DNA from: Prostheceraeus crozeri
Lineage: Eukaryota > Platyhelminthes > Polycladida > Euryleptidae
NCBI GenBank assembly: GCA_907163375.1
Contig: CAJQUW010016908.1
Span: 1-64,000 of the forward strand
DNA length: 64,000 nucleotides
Direction of reading: 5' to 3'
Shown: positions 24,599 through 35,417 of the stretch, piece by piece
Layout: the number at the start of each line of letters is the position of its first letter
Numbering within the stretch: the stretch's first letter is position 1
The notes under the pieces: model-generated
What the model was told of the DNA's origin: nothing
The model's database searches: none
Seen by the model: only the letters and a program-made list of their open reading frames with translations
Translations under genes and position numbers: made by a program

Positions 24599-24600
24599 TC
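23700..24600 (+). mobile_element. 5'-truncated CR1/Jockey-like LINE inserted in the hAT-like element
   Basis: A 229-codon frame (23816-24505) covers the end of a reverse transcriptase and its C-terminal region: YLYADGDNVHVLSEH (degenerate YADD box, here ADGD), INWCKDMDLTLNLSKCKTMCVSS (motif D), LGVTFSSTLSWKLHFDNV (motif E region) and CKVQNRFHRLLCG. Upstream, YISDLRVSGSS near 23735 fits the sequence before the YADD box. The copy ends in an ATT microsatellite at 24570-24598, as expected of a LINE 3' end. The left limit is approximate. The C-terminal frame is long and uninterrupted, so this copy is younger than the LINE at 21.2-23.3 kb. Confidence 0.75.
24570..24598 (+). repeat. ATT microsatellite tail of the LINE
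   Basis: About nine to ten TTA/ATT units immediately after the LINE 3' untranslated segment. Confidence 0.8.
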
Positions 24601-25289
24601 CAAGTATTTGTCTTTAGATATGTATTGTAAAAAAGTGTTATGTGATCGTGTTGAAGCATCGCTCATATAAGTACACTATTGATCGAAATACGATTTTTTC
24701 ATTTTCTTGTTCAGAATTGATCATAATTGTTGCTGTTTGAAAAGTTTAATGCACTGTTTATGTTATTTGTTTCTCGCTTTGAATGGTAAGACAACAAATC
24801 AGTTTGAAGATTCCCAAATCGGATGTCTCATTGAAAATGAAAATTTATCATCATCAAACAACTTTTAATGAAGCAGGATATTTGACTTGATATGGTCCGT
24901 TTACGAAAAGATGGATAAATGACTGTTGTCTTATTAGAAATTCGGCTTACAGCGATGATTGGTGAGTAATGGTTTTCATGTTTACTGTTTCATGTACTTC
25001 TTTTGGGTAGCGTTTGGTACATTGCGTACTGGAATGTGTATATACACGTAATTACAAAAGAGCGTGATGAATAAAATCATTCATGGATCTGTAAAGACAT
25101 TTCAATGTGTTCGACGACGTGTGTTTTTGTTCGGAAGTCTTTAAAAGTCTATTAAAAGTTAATTGAAGAGTCTTGTTATAATGTGATGAGATTCAATATA
25201 TTCATTAATACTGACAGATTACTCCAGCTATGCAGGTTGAATTCATTCATTTCTCTTTCTCGTGGATTCGTCGAATTTTTAACTAAATT

Positions 25290-26536
25290 TCAAACCGAAC
25301 AACCTACTTTCCCATTTCTGACGGAAGAATTGACTTTGCTGTGTTGAGGCGATATGTTGCTCCAGAAGAGGTTGACCATTTAACGTCCTCTAATATCTTG
25401 TCATTCATCAGTGATGAGGAGAAGCGTTTGCTTCCGACTGAGCGCATTGATATTGGTGTTGCAGCAAACTCGTCGTTGCTGAGAACGGATAGCGAACTCA
25501 CACCAACTCTTCGTCAAAGATTTCGATGGGATTGTCGCGATATTTGCCAGACTTTACTGAAAGCTCTTGCATGCAAAAATCCACTCCATTATCCAGTCGC
25601 AACTTACTCTTCATGTCTTGACCCAAAGATCATTTTGAACAGGTGTGAAGAGTCTGAGAAGAAGTTTGATTGTCTAGTTTCTCTTCTATTCGAAAAAAAC
25701 GCATTTCCTGTAAAGAAGCAGAAATTGCCAAAGTTCAGTTTTATGAAGAAAAGGTATCTCTTTGAAAATTTTGATCACTGTACCAGTAGGCTGGATTCTT
25801 TCTTCTTCGAATTGATTTCTGATGATGAACTTTTGATTGTAATCACACATGTTTTGACGCTTTTTCACGGCAATGCTGCTGTGAAGCGGGGGTTCAAGGT
25901 GAATAATGACACTCTTGAAACAAATTTACAAGCTAGATCACTGCATACATTAAGGTTCCTCCACGATGCCCTTAAAGCAGAGATGACAGATGAAAAAATT
26001 AGCACTATCAACATTACAGCTGAAATGCTTTTATGCTTTCGCAGGCGCGAAAGAGGTACAGAATGCATCTAGAAAATCAAAGAAGCCTTAAACGTAAAAA
26101 GGTAAGCAATTATAGCGAACAGAAAGGCATACACACTTATCAACCATACATGAGTGCTGTTTTGATGAATGTTTTAAATTTACATGCTGCATTGAAATGT
26201 ATTATGCAGTGTTAGGATCTGTAGTATGGAAATCGCAAAACAAAGAATCTTGGTAAAACTTAAAAAAACGTTTTTTTCTTCATGCAGATGTGGGAAGATT
26301 CTTAGCGGAAAAGAGATCAAACGTGCGAAGAGATAAGGAAGAAAAAATCGAATGTGGACTCCGAGATCATAATGTCGCTGAAAGAGGCGGACGATCTGGC
26401 AAGAAAGGCGGAAACACAATCCGATATGAGTCTTCTCGTTAAATCAAATGCTTTTCAGAAGGCAGCAAACGAGAAGCGTGAGGACAGCGATATCCTGAAA
26501 GATAAAATGAACGAACTTAAGAAGTCAATTAACTGA
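25290..26536 (+). pseudogene. C-terminal half of hAT-like transposase
   Basis: The main exon (open from about 25290; 25341-26072 listed as one frame) ends in the hAT C-terminal dimerisation motif: ITHVLTLFHGNAAVKRGFKVNNDTLETNL, matching the LxxLSHGxAxVERGFSVNxxxL block found in many invertebrate hAT-like proteins. An 8 bp tandem duplication (ATGCTTTT/ATGCTTTC, 26025-26040) shifts the frame; beyond it the expected ARKRYRMHLENQRSLKRKK follows. A GTAAGC donor at 26102 and a TTCTTAG acceptor ending at 26305 join in frame to a last exon, 26306-26536, coding SLKEADDLARKAE...LVKSNAFQKAANEKRE..LKDKMNELKKSIN, the usual coiled tail. The N-terminal part is absent or lost. Confidence 0.75.
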
Positions 26537-26646
26537 TTTTCAGTAAATGCGTTTTGTCTTAAAATAGATTGATTTTTTCCTACAAATGGTCAGTAAATTT
26601 TTCGAAATTTCTGGAAAATTATTAAGCAAATAGCGCGGGCACCATG

Positions 26647-26651
26647 GTAAT
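26647..26651. repeat. Right 5-bp target-site duplication (GTAAT)
   Basis: Pairs with 23433-23437. Confidence 0.6.
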
Positions 26652-27480
26652 TCATGTAGGTATAAGTCTCACGATTTTCAATACTGAGGCATTGATAAAA
26701 AATAGAAACGCTAACTATTAAATTCTAGACTCTGTCATTGCCACTCTGATTGCCGAATAGAGCCCAGCTGTTCTTTCTTCCACCTTATTTCTTCCTTAGG
26801 TCAATGAAATCAAACTTTTGGGTGAATTAGGGTAAAATGGAATTATCGATGAGTCTGGAAATTATCCTCCGAAAATGCGCGGCACCCTTCGTATTTGGAA
26901 TTCCGATCGGATCTGAAATCTTGTGCACCTAGATTCAACTGAACACTGCAGCAAGCCATCCTATCATTTTTAGAACTCGTGAATAACGATGTGAATACTT
27001 CAGAAAATTCTAATCTACATGATGTATTTTCATATCAAATTTTATATTGAGCTACGCGGCGCGCACTTGTTCCTTTTCAGAATCCCTACCCATGCGAGAG
27101 TCTTCCACCACCAACGTTCATCATTTGCACTTAAATGAAAATCTGAGTTAATATCGAAATTAACGTTAAAAGAAGTTTCATGTGTATTAGGCTTGCACGT
27201 CATTGATTCTATATGATTAGGATATCTAACTATCCGCCAACATAGCGTCCAAATAAACTTCCTAGTCATGTATGGAACTTCAATATCAGACATCATAGTC
27301 CTCGGTTCGGATGAATTTTATCAATTTACAAATTTTCAAAATTACAATTTCAAATGCGTTCTGCAATTTGGTCAAGTGTATTGCAGATGTGAACCATGAC
27401 TGACTTGCATGAAATGAAATATATGCATACGTACATCAGCAATAAAAATATATTATGTAAATTGAATTGTTTTATTTGCA
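26652..27480. other. Probable 5' flank or 5' UTR intron of the MOSPD-like gene
   Basis: No coding frame supported. The sequence TTTTATTTGCAG ending at 27480 is a good splice acceptor, so at least the right end is likely an intron in the 5' UTR. Confidence 0.4.
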
Positions 27481-27485
27481 GTACA

Positions 27486-28023
27486 ATGGCAACTCGTGGA
27501 TCCATCAACAGTCGAAATCTGCCTGTGTTTTGCAACCCATCAGTTCTCTTATTCCGAGCTGATGCTCCTATGACTGACCGTAAAAATACTTTGACCGTCT
27601 ACAATCCGTTCGATTTTCCAGTTCGTTATAAAAGTGAGTTACATATACAGCGTTCACAATCGTGACGAGTTATTTATTCATTGATTATAATTGCTACGAC
27701 AACTGATGTGCGATGGTAAGAGTTTGATCCTGCCAATTGACACAGTCGCATTCACTGGCTCGTAGCTCGTTTTGTAGAGCACAGGTCTAGTCAACCTTGG
27801 TCGTAAGTTCGAATCCTACCAGCCGCACATCTTTTACATGACAATTTGATCTATCGTTTAGTTAATTTCATTATTGTGAATTATTTTATAAGATAAAGCA
27901 CGTATTTGTTACATGAACACCACCAGTAATTTTGACTTCCTTTTCAGTGCTTTGTAACTATCGGGAAAAGTACACAGTCTCAGAGACAGAAGGAGGAATT
28001 TTACCGAAAAGTAAAGTGGAAAT
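27486..28023 (+). CDS. MOSPD1: MOSPD1/3-like motile-sperm-domain protein, first two coding exons (partial gene)
   Basis: Exon 1 runs 27481-27633 (acceptor TTTGCAG before it, GTGAGT donor after it) with ATG at 27486. Exon 2 runs 27948-28023 (TTTTCAG acceptor, GTAAGT donor). The spliced start encodes 49 residues plus MLCNYREKYTVSETEGGILPKSKVE; the next exon must complete an Ile-type codon (AT-). The pattern NLPVF-x-P-x-x-L-x-FxAD, then LTxYNPFDFPVRYK, then LCNYREKYTV matches the beta-sandwich MSP domain of MOSPD1/MOSPD3, tail-anchored ER proteins of the VAP family. Human proteins continue with VDIVIRH, consistent with the phase. The remaining MSP strands and the two C-terminal membrane segments were not found downstream. 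MOSPD1 and MOSPD3 cannot be told apart from this part. Confidence 0.85.
27757..27825 (+). tRNA. tRNA-Thr(AGT)-like sequence, degenerate
   Basis: Inside the second MOSPD intron, GGCTCG starts an acceptor-like stem, GCTC/GAGC form a perfect D stem, CAGGT-CTAGTCA-ACCTT forms the anticodon arm (anticodon AGT at 27789-27791, four of five pairs), and GTAAG-TTCGAAT-CCTAC is a TpsiC arm with a perfect B-box core. AGCC pairs with the 5' GGCT. A TTTT run follows at 27832. The 3' half is about two nucleotides short for a normal cloverleaf and there are mismatches, so a tRNA pseudogene or SINE head is likelier than a working tRNA. A second B-box-like piece (GAGTTTGATCCTG) lies at about 27720-27732. Confidence 0.45.
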
Positions 28024-28340
28024 GTAAGTAGTAATAATAAATGCAAATGGTTTTACCAACTATGAAATCATCCCCTTCATCCATAGATAATTTCCTTTGA
28101 CTAAATAAATCATTAATCAATTTTGTGAAAATATGGGCCTTATAGAAGTGGATGGTTTTCTTAAATGTCACACTTAAGGAGTTGAGGCGCGCGATCCATA
28201 TCTGTAGGAGGCGTTGACCCATTGCTTTTGAGTTAAAAATGTTAGCAATACTCTCCTATGCATGATTGAGGTACTGAAAGTTTTTTTGCGTTGAAAATCA
28301 CTTCTAACTTGATACTGCGAAAAAAGCCTATTTGCTACCT

Positions 28341-31300
28341 TAACCCTTTAACGACCACAAGGAACTGAGCGAATGAATTTCAATTTCTTCTATATTTTTA
28401 TGTTGTCCTAGGCTATGAATGACTACTCTGCCATTCATTAACTTTTGACTACTTTACTTCACTATTTTCCAGCATGGGTCACCAGTGACCCTGTGGTCGA
28501 TAAGTGAAAAAAATTCAATTTTTTGAAATTTTCAAAACTGTATATATTGAACAAAAATGAAAAAATATATTAACAAAAATAGTTTACTATGCAAATTGCT
28601 TAATACAAACGCATACAAAGTGATATTTTGTATAACAAAGCCCATTGGCATTTTTCAATATTTTTGAAAAAATGATAGCTACCTTCAAGTCAAATCAGAT
28701 GCGAGTACATGGAATTATTCAGTGTGGTAGTTTTGAAAACAATTTCTGTCTTTTTGAAGGCAAAGCGGCACTTCGCATGTTGAGCACTCAATGAAGGTTT
28801 TTATTTCAGCACATCCCCGTGTGCAGAGAACACACCGTCGCCTCTTTTCAGAAAAAGTTGGCAGATGCTCGATCGACCCTACGTTCCGCGAGCGCAGTAG
28901 GGACGAGAGCCTGCTTGGACGTGTGAACGGGAAGCTGCGCTTCCGAGAAGAGTACCTTCTCGTTAGGGAATCCGCGACAGATCTCTTGAAATCCAGCAGA
29001 GAGGTTCTGCTATCACAGCTTTGTTGGTAAACGATGGAAGCATTGACGCATGCAATGTCCATGAGGTCAAAGAATATACGTAGGTAGAACCGGAACTTGG
29101 CCTTGCGGTCCACCTCATAGTAGGATTTTCTTTGGTCCAGAAGATCCACGCCTCCCATTCCTTTGTTGTAATTTGCAACAATCCTCGGACAGGAGATTCC
29201 GAGTTTCTCGGCAGAGCCCTTCTGCCGTCGTTGGACATTCACAGATCCGACGTTGCTTTCCGTAGATGTGACGATCATCAGCACAGATCTAGAAAAACCG
29301 AAGTGCAATTTTCATGTGCAATAAATGAATATTGATGAAAAAATATAGGCTAATTACATGTAGTACTTACTTGTTATCTTTCCATTTGCAGACAACCAAA
29401 TCATCCGCATATACACATTGAAAATCACCTCTATCCATTGCTTTGTCATCCTGAAAATGCGAAATACAAATAATCAACCGAATAAATTACCGAATTATCT
29501 TTGTATTGGAAGAATAACTTCAGTTTCTAATGAAAGCTTCACATGCAATTGTACTTAGAATTTTATACATGTACATCTTTTAAGTGTTTTACATGTATGT
29601 CTTTATGATAAATTGGAAGTCTGGCTTACACTATGTTACGAAGTGTCAATGATCGATATGAGGAAATGTCGCATGTACAGTACAAGTAGGCCTGCTGCAA
29701 TCATCACTGTACTGTGCATGCACAACATGCCAAATTTTCGTGATCTCACCTTCAGATTGCTTGGCATTCCTTTTCTGTTGCTCCTCACTGTGCCATTGAA
29801 GTAGATGCCATTTTCCATCAGCGTTTTTGCCAAAATAGGTGAGGCGAAGAAATGGTCGGCATAAATGGTTACATGGGAGTCTTTCAAGAGTTCAGCGCCC
29901 CATCGGATCGGTTTGTTCTTTATAAACTGCTTCATTCCACTTTTCCCTTTGAATTTGCACATGTGCTCGTCAATTGACTGACAAGATGTGTTGTCTCCTG
30001 CCAATTGGAAGCATCGTTTGAAATGGTTCAAAATGACACGTACTTTTGCCGCTCGATCGTCCTTATCCATTGCTTCGTTATCCGAGCAATGAAGGTTCTG
30101 CAAAATGCTGCGAAACCGTGCACGAGTCATGACTTTTTGAATTCTACAGTTGCCAATGGCTTCATCCGTGGACCAGTAGGATTCCAAAGTTGGCAATGTA
30201 TTGATAGACATGAATGCCTAAGAAAGCGACCATCACTTCCTTGTCTATCGTAAATTCGCGGCCATTTTGCCGAGCATATCTGATTGACTCAACAAATTCA
30301 GCAGAGCGTCCAAGTCAGTCACTTTCCTCAAGACATCGAAACATGACTCATCTTCTCTAATATCTAACAAGATTCTTCCGTCATAACTGCATTCTGAGGT
30401 TTGAATTACTCTTTTTTTGCTCCTCCATTTGATGTTGGCCAGTTGATGGCTTGCTTCCCGTCGACTCATGTCAGTTTGCATCGACTCATCCTCCGTATCT
30501 ACATGTGCGTGTAAATCCTGGTGGACCACAGCTGATACCCCGATTTCCAATTGATCACTTGACATTTCATCCCCATCACCAGCCTCGACAAACTCGGTGT
30601 CACTGTCATTCATGAGGTTGTCGACATCCTCTTCATCATCACTCCCTACTTCGTCGAGAAGAGCGTACACCTCATCACTCGTCATTGCCTGCACTTGATA
30701 AAACTTCTTCATTTTGATTTCTGAAATGTAAAACAGCAGTTTTTAGTCCACTGCTCTCAACCAGAGCGTTGTATACTAATCATGCAGCCAACTAGCAGAA
30801 TGTCAGTGATCCTGTGGTCGAGGGGTTAGAGTCTCGGCATTGGCCTCATAAGGCGAGAGTTCGAGTCCCTACTGGAGTTCGCTATCTTTTGCAGACATTC
30901 GGATGAGTTAGTAAGATTACTTATTTATATTACATGTCTGTGAAGCAAGTATTTTTACGGGTTATAATATACCTTTGATTTTGTTTCACAAACTTATTCT
31001 GACGACGAAGGAGTCTTATTTGTCCTACGTAGGTAGCGATAGAATAGACGTATTTGACCCATTTTTGTATTATCTTACGCTAGAAGATCAGAAAAATGCA
31101 TTAGAATTAACAATATACATAATTGACATCAGCTAATCACGCCTTATTCTATTGCAGTTTTTACATTTTTTTCACTTATCGACCACAGGGTCACCAGTGA
31201 CCCGTGGCATATTTGTTTGTCCGGACCAAACACATTTCATCAACAAGGGAATTGAAGTGTGCAGTGATATATGATGGGTCTCTGTCATATCTTTGGAATG

Positions 31301-31563
31301 TATGATAAGCATGCGACACACTTACCTTGCTCTCAAGCAGTCGATAAAAAAAGATGTGGTCAAATGTCGCGAAGTACCCTTTTTAGAACAGCCACATAAA
31401 ATACTGAAACGATTTTCGACTCCAAAAAAACTTACCATATAATTTGGCATGATGCAGTTAAACAAAATATCAATCATAGAGCAAAAAAATTATTATTCCT
31501 TATCAGCACCAGAGGCGATGAAAAGTTCGGGTCACCAGTGTCCTGTGGCCGTTAAAGGGTTAA
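28341..31563 (-). mobile_element. piggyBac DNA transposon in MOSPD-like intron
   Basis: Flanked by TTAA at 28341-28344 and 31560-31563, the obligatory piggyBac target. Ends are CCCTTTAACGACCACAAGG (28345) and, inverted, CCCTTTAACGGCCACAGG (ending 31559). Subterminal copies of GTCACCAGTGACCC with GTGGTCGATAAGTG occur in inverted orientation near 28484-28510 and 31168-31205. The transposase is on the minus strand. The element is oriented opposite to the MOSPD-like exons just upstream. Confidence 0.95.
28715..30712 (-). pseudogene. piggyBac transposase, intron-containing, two frameshifts
   Basis: Exon 1 (30712 to 29750) starts with an acidic N-terminus, then the DDE domain: SIDEHMCKFKGKSGMKQ (first Asp) and VTIYADHFFASP (second Asp). 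A GTGAGA donor at 29749 and an acceptor before 29450 lead to exon 2 (29450-29386: DDKAMDRGDFQCVYADDLVVCKWKDNK). A GTAAGT donor follows and exon 3 starts near 29291: MIVTSTESNV, then NKGMGGVDLLDQRKSYY (third Asp), and a C-terminal Cys-rich finger (CVLCTRGCAEIKTFIECSTCEVPLC). Between 30300 and 30200 the expected text (EFVESIRYARQNGREFTIDKE...FLGIH, then MSINTLPTLESYWS) lies in three successive frames, so two frameshifts disable it. All three catalytic Asp are kept. Confidence 0.9.
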
Positions 31564-34449
31564 AATGAAAGAATTCGTCTTTTTGACAATGTACTTACTG
31601 ATGTTGAGTAGCTTTGCATCATTTTTAACTATAATGATGATGCTAAAATCACGTGATGATCTCATTGAAACTTCTTCGTCTTCATCTAAGTGTAATTTTG
31701 TATTATTCAAAATATCCATGTTCATTTTAGATATTTTTACTATCCTCCTGCAGGTATGTAAAAGCATTTTAGTTTTCGAGGTTTCAAATTATGAGCATAC
31801 AGTACAGTTTTGAAAAAGAAAATTAACATTCGTAGTTCACACGTTTTCCACCTGTTCATAGAAGTGAGCATTCAGTTTATATTTCAACTTTCTTCCATGC
31901 AACTTTGCTAGATGAATTGAATACTACTGTTCTCTCTTCAAACAAATGTTGCTTTTTTGATCCTTTGCTATCCTTTAACATCTCCAGCAGAACTTGATTG
32001 CTATTAGTCATTGCAGTGTCAGAGCAAACTTAAAACGCCTAGTTTTCTATGACAGTCATTCGGGACATAAGTTAGAAGCTAAATAAAAGGGGCATTGAGT
32101 TGGCGACGCTATGGCATTGCTTCTAAGTAATCATTGCCATAATGCTTCCGATGTGGAGTCATCTTCGCCACTCTGATTTTAATATTATCGATGCTACAAA
32201 TAATCAATATTTGATCAAGAGTGACAGTGATAAATTCAGTAGATCCGAGCAGAGCCCTACATTGGAGTTTGAGAACTGGCAGACACACCTTCCAACCACA
32301 GGGCCACCGGACCATTTGTTGAAGTCTTCAGTAGGCCAGTAAGGCATTGCTTTATTTCAGCCACGTAGAGAGAGATGGATTGCAGAAATATCGGGGATTT
32401 CTGCATTCTTCCATGTTTAGTCGACATTGTTTCATATTTAGATGGAGTGCCATACCTTGCAATATTGCACATGCTAGATCGTTAAGCTTGAAACGTATGG
32501 GTAAGGGCAGTTGACCAAGCGACGGGAGATCATCTCATGAAATGGAAATTCAAAGTAAAAGTCAAACTGGCTTTTTTTACAGTCGATAAATGCATAGAAT
32601 TGAAGATATAAAGCTGACTGTATTGCGACGTCCCGATTCTTTTACGATCTAAGGAAGCTAGGTGGACAGTGCTGGGAAGTCACCGTGTGAAGCTGTACAT
32701 TAAGAATGAGGTTAAAGTGTCATCCGGCAATTCACGAAAGTTACTATCAGAGCCAATGTTCACTAACTTCCATTAGTTAAATTTCATTTCATTATTTCAA
32801 AAAAAATAAAGTTACATGAAAAAGTCAATCAAAACAGACGGTTAGTTATGCAATTTTGCAAATGCAGTATTAGTAACAATTTCAGGAACTTAATGTTTAT
32901 TACAAAGACCAAGTGCCATAAGTGCATCAATTTATATTTTCTCAATTTTTTATCTTTGTCTACTGATTTATTTATTTGATTATGACTACTTTAACTGTTT
33001 ACTTGACGTGTATAGATATCTATCTCAGTGATAGGAGTTTTATGATATTTCGTTTGTATTGCTTGATCGATTTACTGCCATGACATTCAATTACAATCTC
33101 CTGTCTCTTCAGTTCCGTTGTAAGATCAGCAACGCTTAAAGAACGGGAGATGCGCTGGCAGTGAATCAAAATACAATGATTATTTCTCAGCCCTACGTTG
33201 AACCCACGAGCCCACTACCATTCAAGTTATCTAGATCTATTGATTTGATCAGCCAAGTTACGGACGCATACATGCGACAGTTGTCGATTGGCGAAATCTA
33301 GTCTTCCCCATCACCTAATAGCTGTAGCAGAAATTGTAGCTATCACTCAGTAATTCGACAGATATCATGTGATTATCACTAGTTCAACATCGTTATAAGA
33401 TTGCACAATCCATGAAAATAACTTATCGTTGCTCATTAAGCTCTAGTGAATACATATTTCGTCACAATGTGACTGCTGTAAAAAAATAGATTATGCGCAT
33501 GTAAATATTATATGGAGACTTAAATATAATTGGTTGTCGCCTACTATTCGACAAATAGTGGTTGCATTACAATATGCGAGCATTACTCTACCATTTTTTA
33601 TTACTTCCATGTTAACAAGTAAATGTTCAATATTTGCTTTCCGGCTACAATCTATGATTAGCTATCCCCAGAATGGAAATGATACATTATGACTGCACAA
33701 ACTGTACTTTTCAACCTACGTGTTTTTTCTGTAGTGCAAGCTACTTCACTCCAAAAGTTATCTTTGGAAATATTTTAATGGTAGATTGTTTTGATTGACT
33801 CTGCACTTTAGCTACAGGGTGCCAAAACTCATTTCTATTGCTAAAATGAGCTAACTCTAAGTCGCTGTTTTTTAAGTTTGAATATTCGTAACTATTCTTT
33901 AGGTATCACTCAATATTTGAGCAGATGTGACATGATTAGCAGTCTGATATCGTTAAAAGTTCGTGAGACTATTAAAGTGACTTACTGTCGCCTATTAGTC
34001 ATGTGCCATTTACTAAATAATTGCATAATAACTGAGCGAATATAAAATTTGCGGGGAACGAGGTCAAACTTTCCCAAGTGGTGGCATTGTTCACCTCTTG
34101 ACTATAAAACTGCACGTTTGCCGAATCGGATCGTCTATCTGTCATAAATAGCTTGGATAGGAAATTTTCATGTTTTCCGATGGAGAATTTTGACAAATAA
34201 TGGTGTATGAACGCCATCCTTTTTTCTATGATTAGCTTAGAAAGCACATAGGTCATGAATTTCTCTCTTATGAATGACCATTTTTATCAGAATCGCTTCT
34301 ATTTGACTCACTTAAAGCTTATGTGTGAAATGACTTACACAATCAACCACAGCTATTTCAATAAAAATTCTTTCCTGATAGGAGCTCTGCATCCTCTTTC
34401 AATCATTTTCCAATGAAAGTCATTTAGACTGAAAACTCCCGGAAAAGCA
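31564..34449. other. No supported gene (possible MOSPD-like intron)
   Basis: AT-rich. A frame at 31565-31813 with hydrophobic residues abuts the piggyBac target site and overlaps a minus-strand frame; I do not support it. I looked for the next MOSPD exon (VIRH-type start after an AT phase) and did not find one. Confidence 0.35.
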
Positions 34450-34619
34450 GAACATTTTCGGTCTCGATTTTTTGAGAAAATTTTTATTGTAGAAGTCACG
34501 ACGGGACTTCGACGTCCAGCGCCTTCAGAGTCGCACATTGACCTCAGAAGGCGCAGGACGCCGAAGGCCCGTCGTGACTTTGACAATATTTTTTTTAACA
34601 AATCGAGGCCGAATATTTT
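34450..34619. repeat. Hairpin MITE, 170 bp
   Basis: The core arms are 34495-34526 and 34547-34578 (GTCACGACGGG...GCGCCTTC and its inverse) with a 20 nt loop. Weaker outer arms extend to about 34450 and 34619 (TTTTCGGTCTCGATTTTTTG against its inverse). A related half-arm occurs at 57860-57882 (GGCCTTCAGCGTCCAGTGCC). Confidence 0.7.
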
Positions 34620-35174
34620 CTTTTTTACGGGTAGTTTTTAGTCAAAATTAATTTATACTGGAAAACGTGCGAACCCTTTCACTCAATTCATCTGTTTTTA
34701 ACGACCATTCATGTAAATGAATGTGACCTGTAGATGCTTTCTAAACTTACCACATTGAAGCTATGCCTCATTGTCTTTAATGAACGATCAACAATTCAAG
34801 AATATCGTGTTTATACCCCACTGTTCACAATGTCTCCATTGGAAATGCATGTGATGTCTTTAACCAAGCTCTTTATGATAGACAGGCACTTTGATCCGTC
34901 TACAGTTCTGTAGTTTTCAAGAGCTGAGCAATGCTATGTGAAAGTTTCAGGTACGTCAACGTTTCTTGCACAGCTTCCGGATATCACCCTGACAACTTGC
35001 GAAAGGTATTAATTTCTCACAGTGTAGGCAGTTTATCATATTCTGCGGACTGCGTTTTGATTTTGAATAATTAAAACTGTTTCTAGTATTTCCTAGTATT
35101 CCGTTTATTCGCTATTCTTCGAAAAAGATGATTTTGAATTTTAGAAATTTATAAGTCAGGTGTATTTTGAAGGA
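34620..35174. other. No gene seen
   Basis: AT-rich spacer between two hairpin repeats; nothing recognised. Confidence 0.4.
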
Positions 35175-35417
35175 TTTTTTGTTGTTGTTTACAAATTGAA
35201 ATTATTGAAATACTGTTATTTTTTTCAGTCTTTCTACTCACAAAAATTGGTGTAATTTGTCACTATATTTCGCCGATCTGGCCTTGTGTGCATATTATAT
35301 CGACAAGGCCAGATTGGCGAAATATATATTGACAAATTGTATCAATTTTTGTGCGTAGAATGACTCAAAAAAATAACGTTTTTTCAATAATTTCAAATCA
35401 TAAACAACAACAAAAAA
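35175..35417. repeat. Hairpin MITE, 243 bp
   Basis: A near-complete palindrome. Arms of about 114 bp start TTTTTTGTTGTTGTTTA (left) and end in its inverse AAACAACAACAAAAAA (right). The inner stem is CGCC(G/A)ATCTGGCCTTGT with a loop of about 15 nt at 35287-35301. No clear target duplication. Confidence 0.75.

Larger units (their letters stand above)
23438..26646 (+). mobile_element. hAT-like DNA transposon with CATGGTGCCCGCG ends and an apparent 5-bp TSD
   Basis: The left end CATGGTGCCCGCG (23438-23450) is matched by CGCGGGCACCATG at 26634-26646, a perfect 13 bp terminal inverted repeat. It is flanked by GTAAT at 23433-23437 and 26647-26651. Just inside the left end lie several GTCAGTAAA(A) and GTCAGGAAA repeats (23450-23560); the right end has GTCAGTAAATTTTTCG inverted with respect to the terminus. 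The interior carries the C-terminal half of a hAT-like transposase on the plus strand and a LINE insertion. The N-terminal half of the transposase was not found. Confidence 0.75.

Noticed and set aside
31565-31813. Hydrophobic frame right after the piggyBac, considered as the MOSPD C-terminal membrane part
   Set aside because: The sequence does not resemble the MOSPD1/3 tail and the splice phase from exon 2 does not fit.
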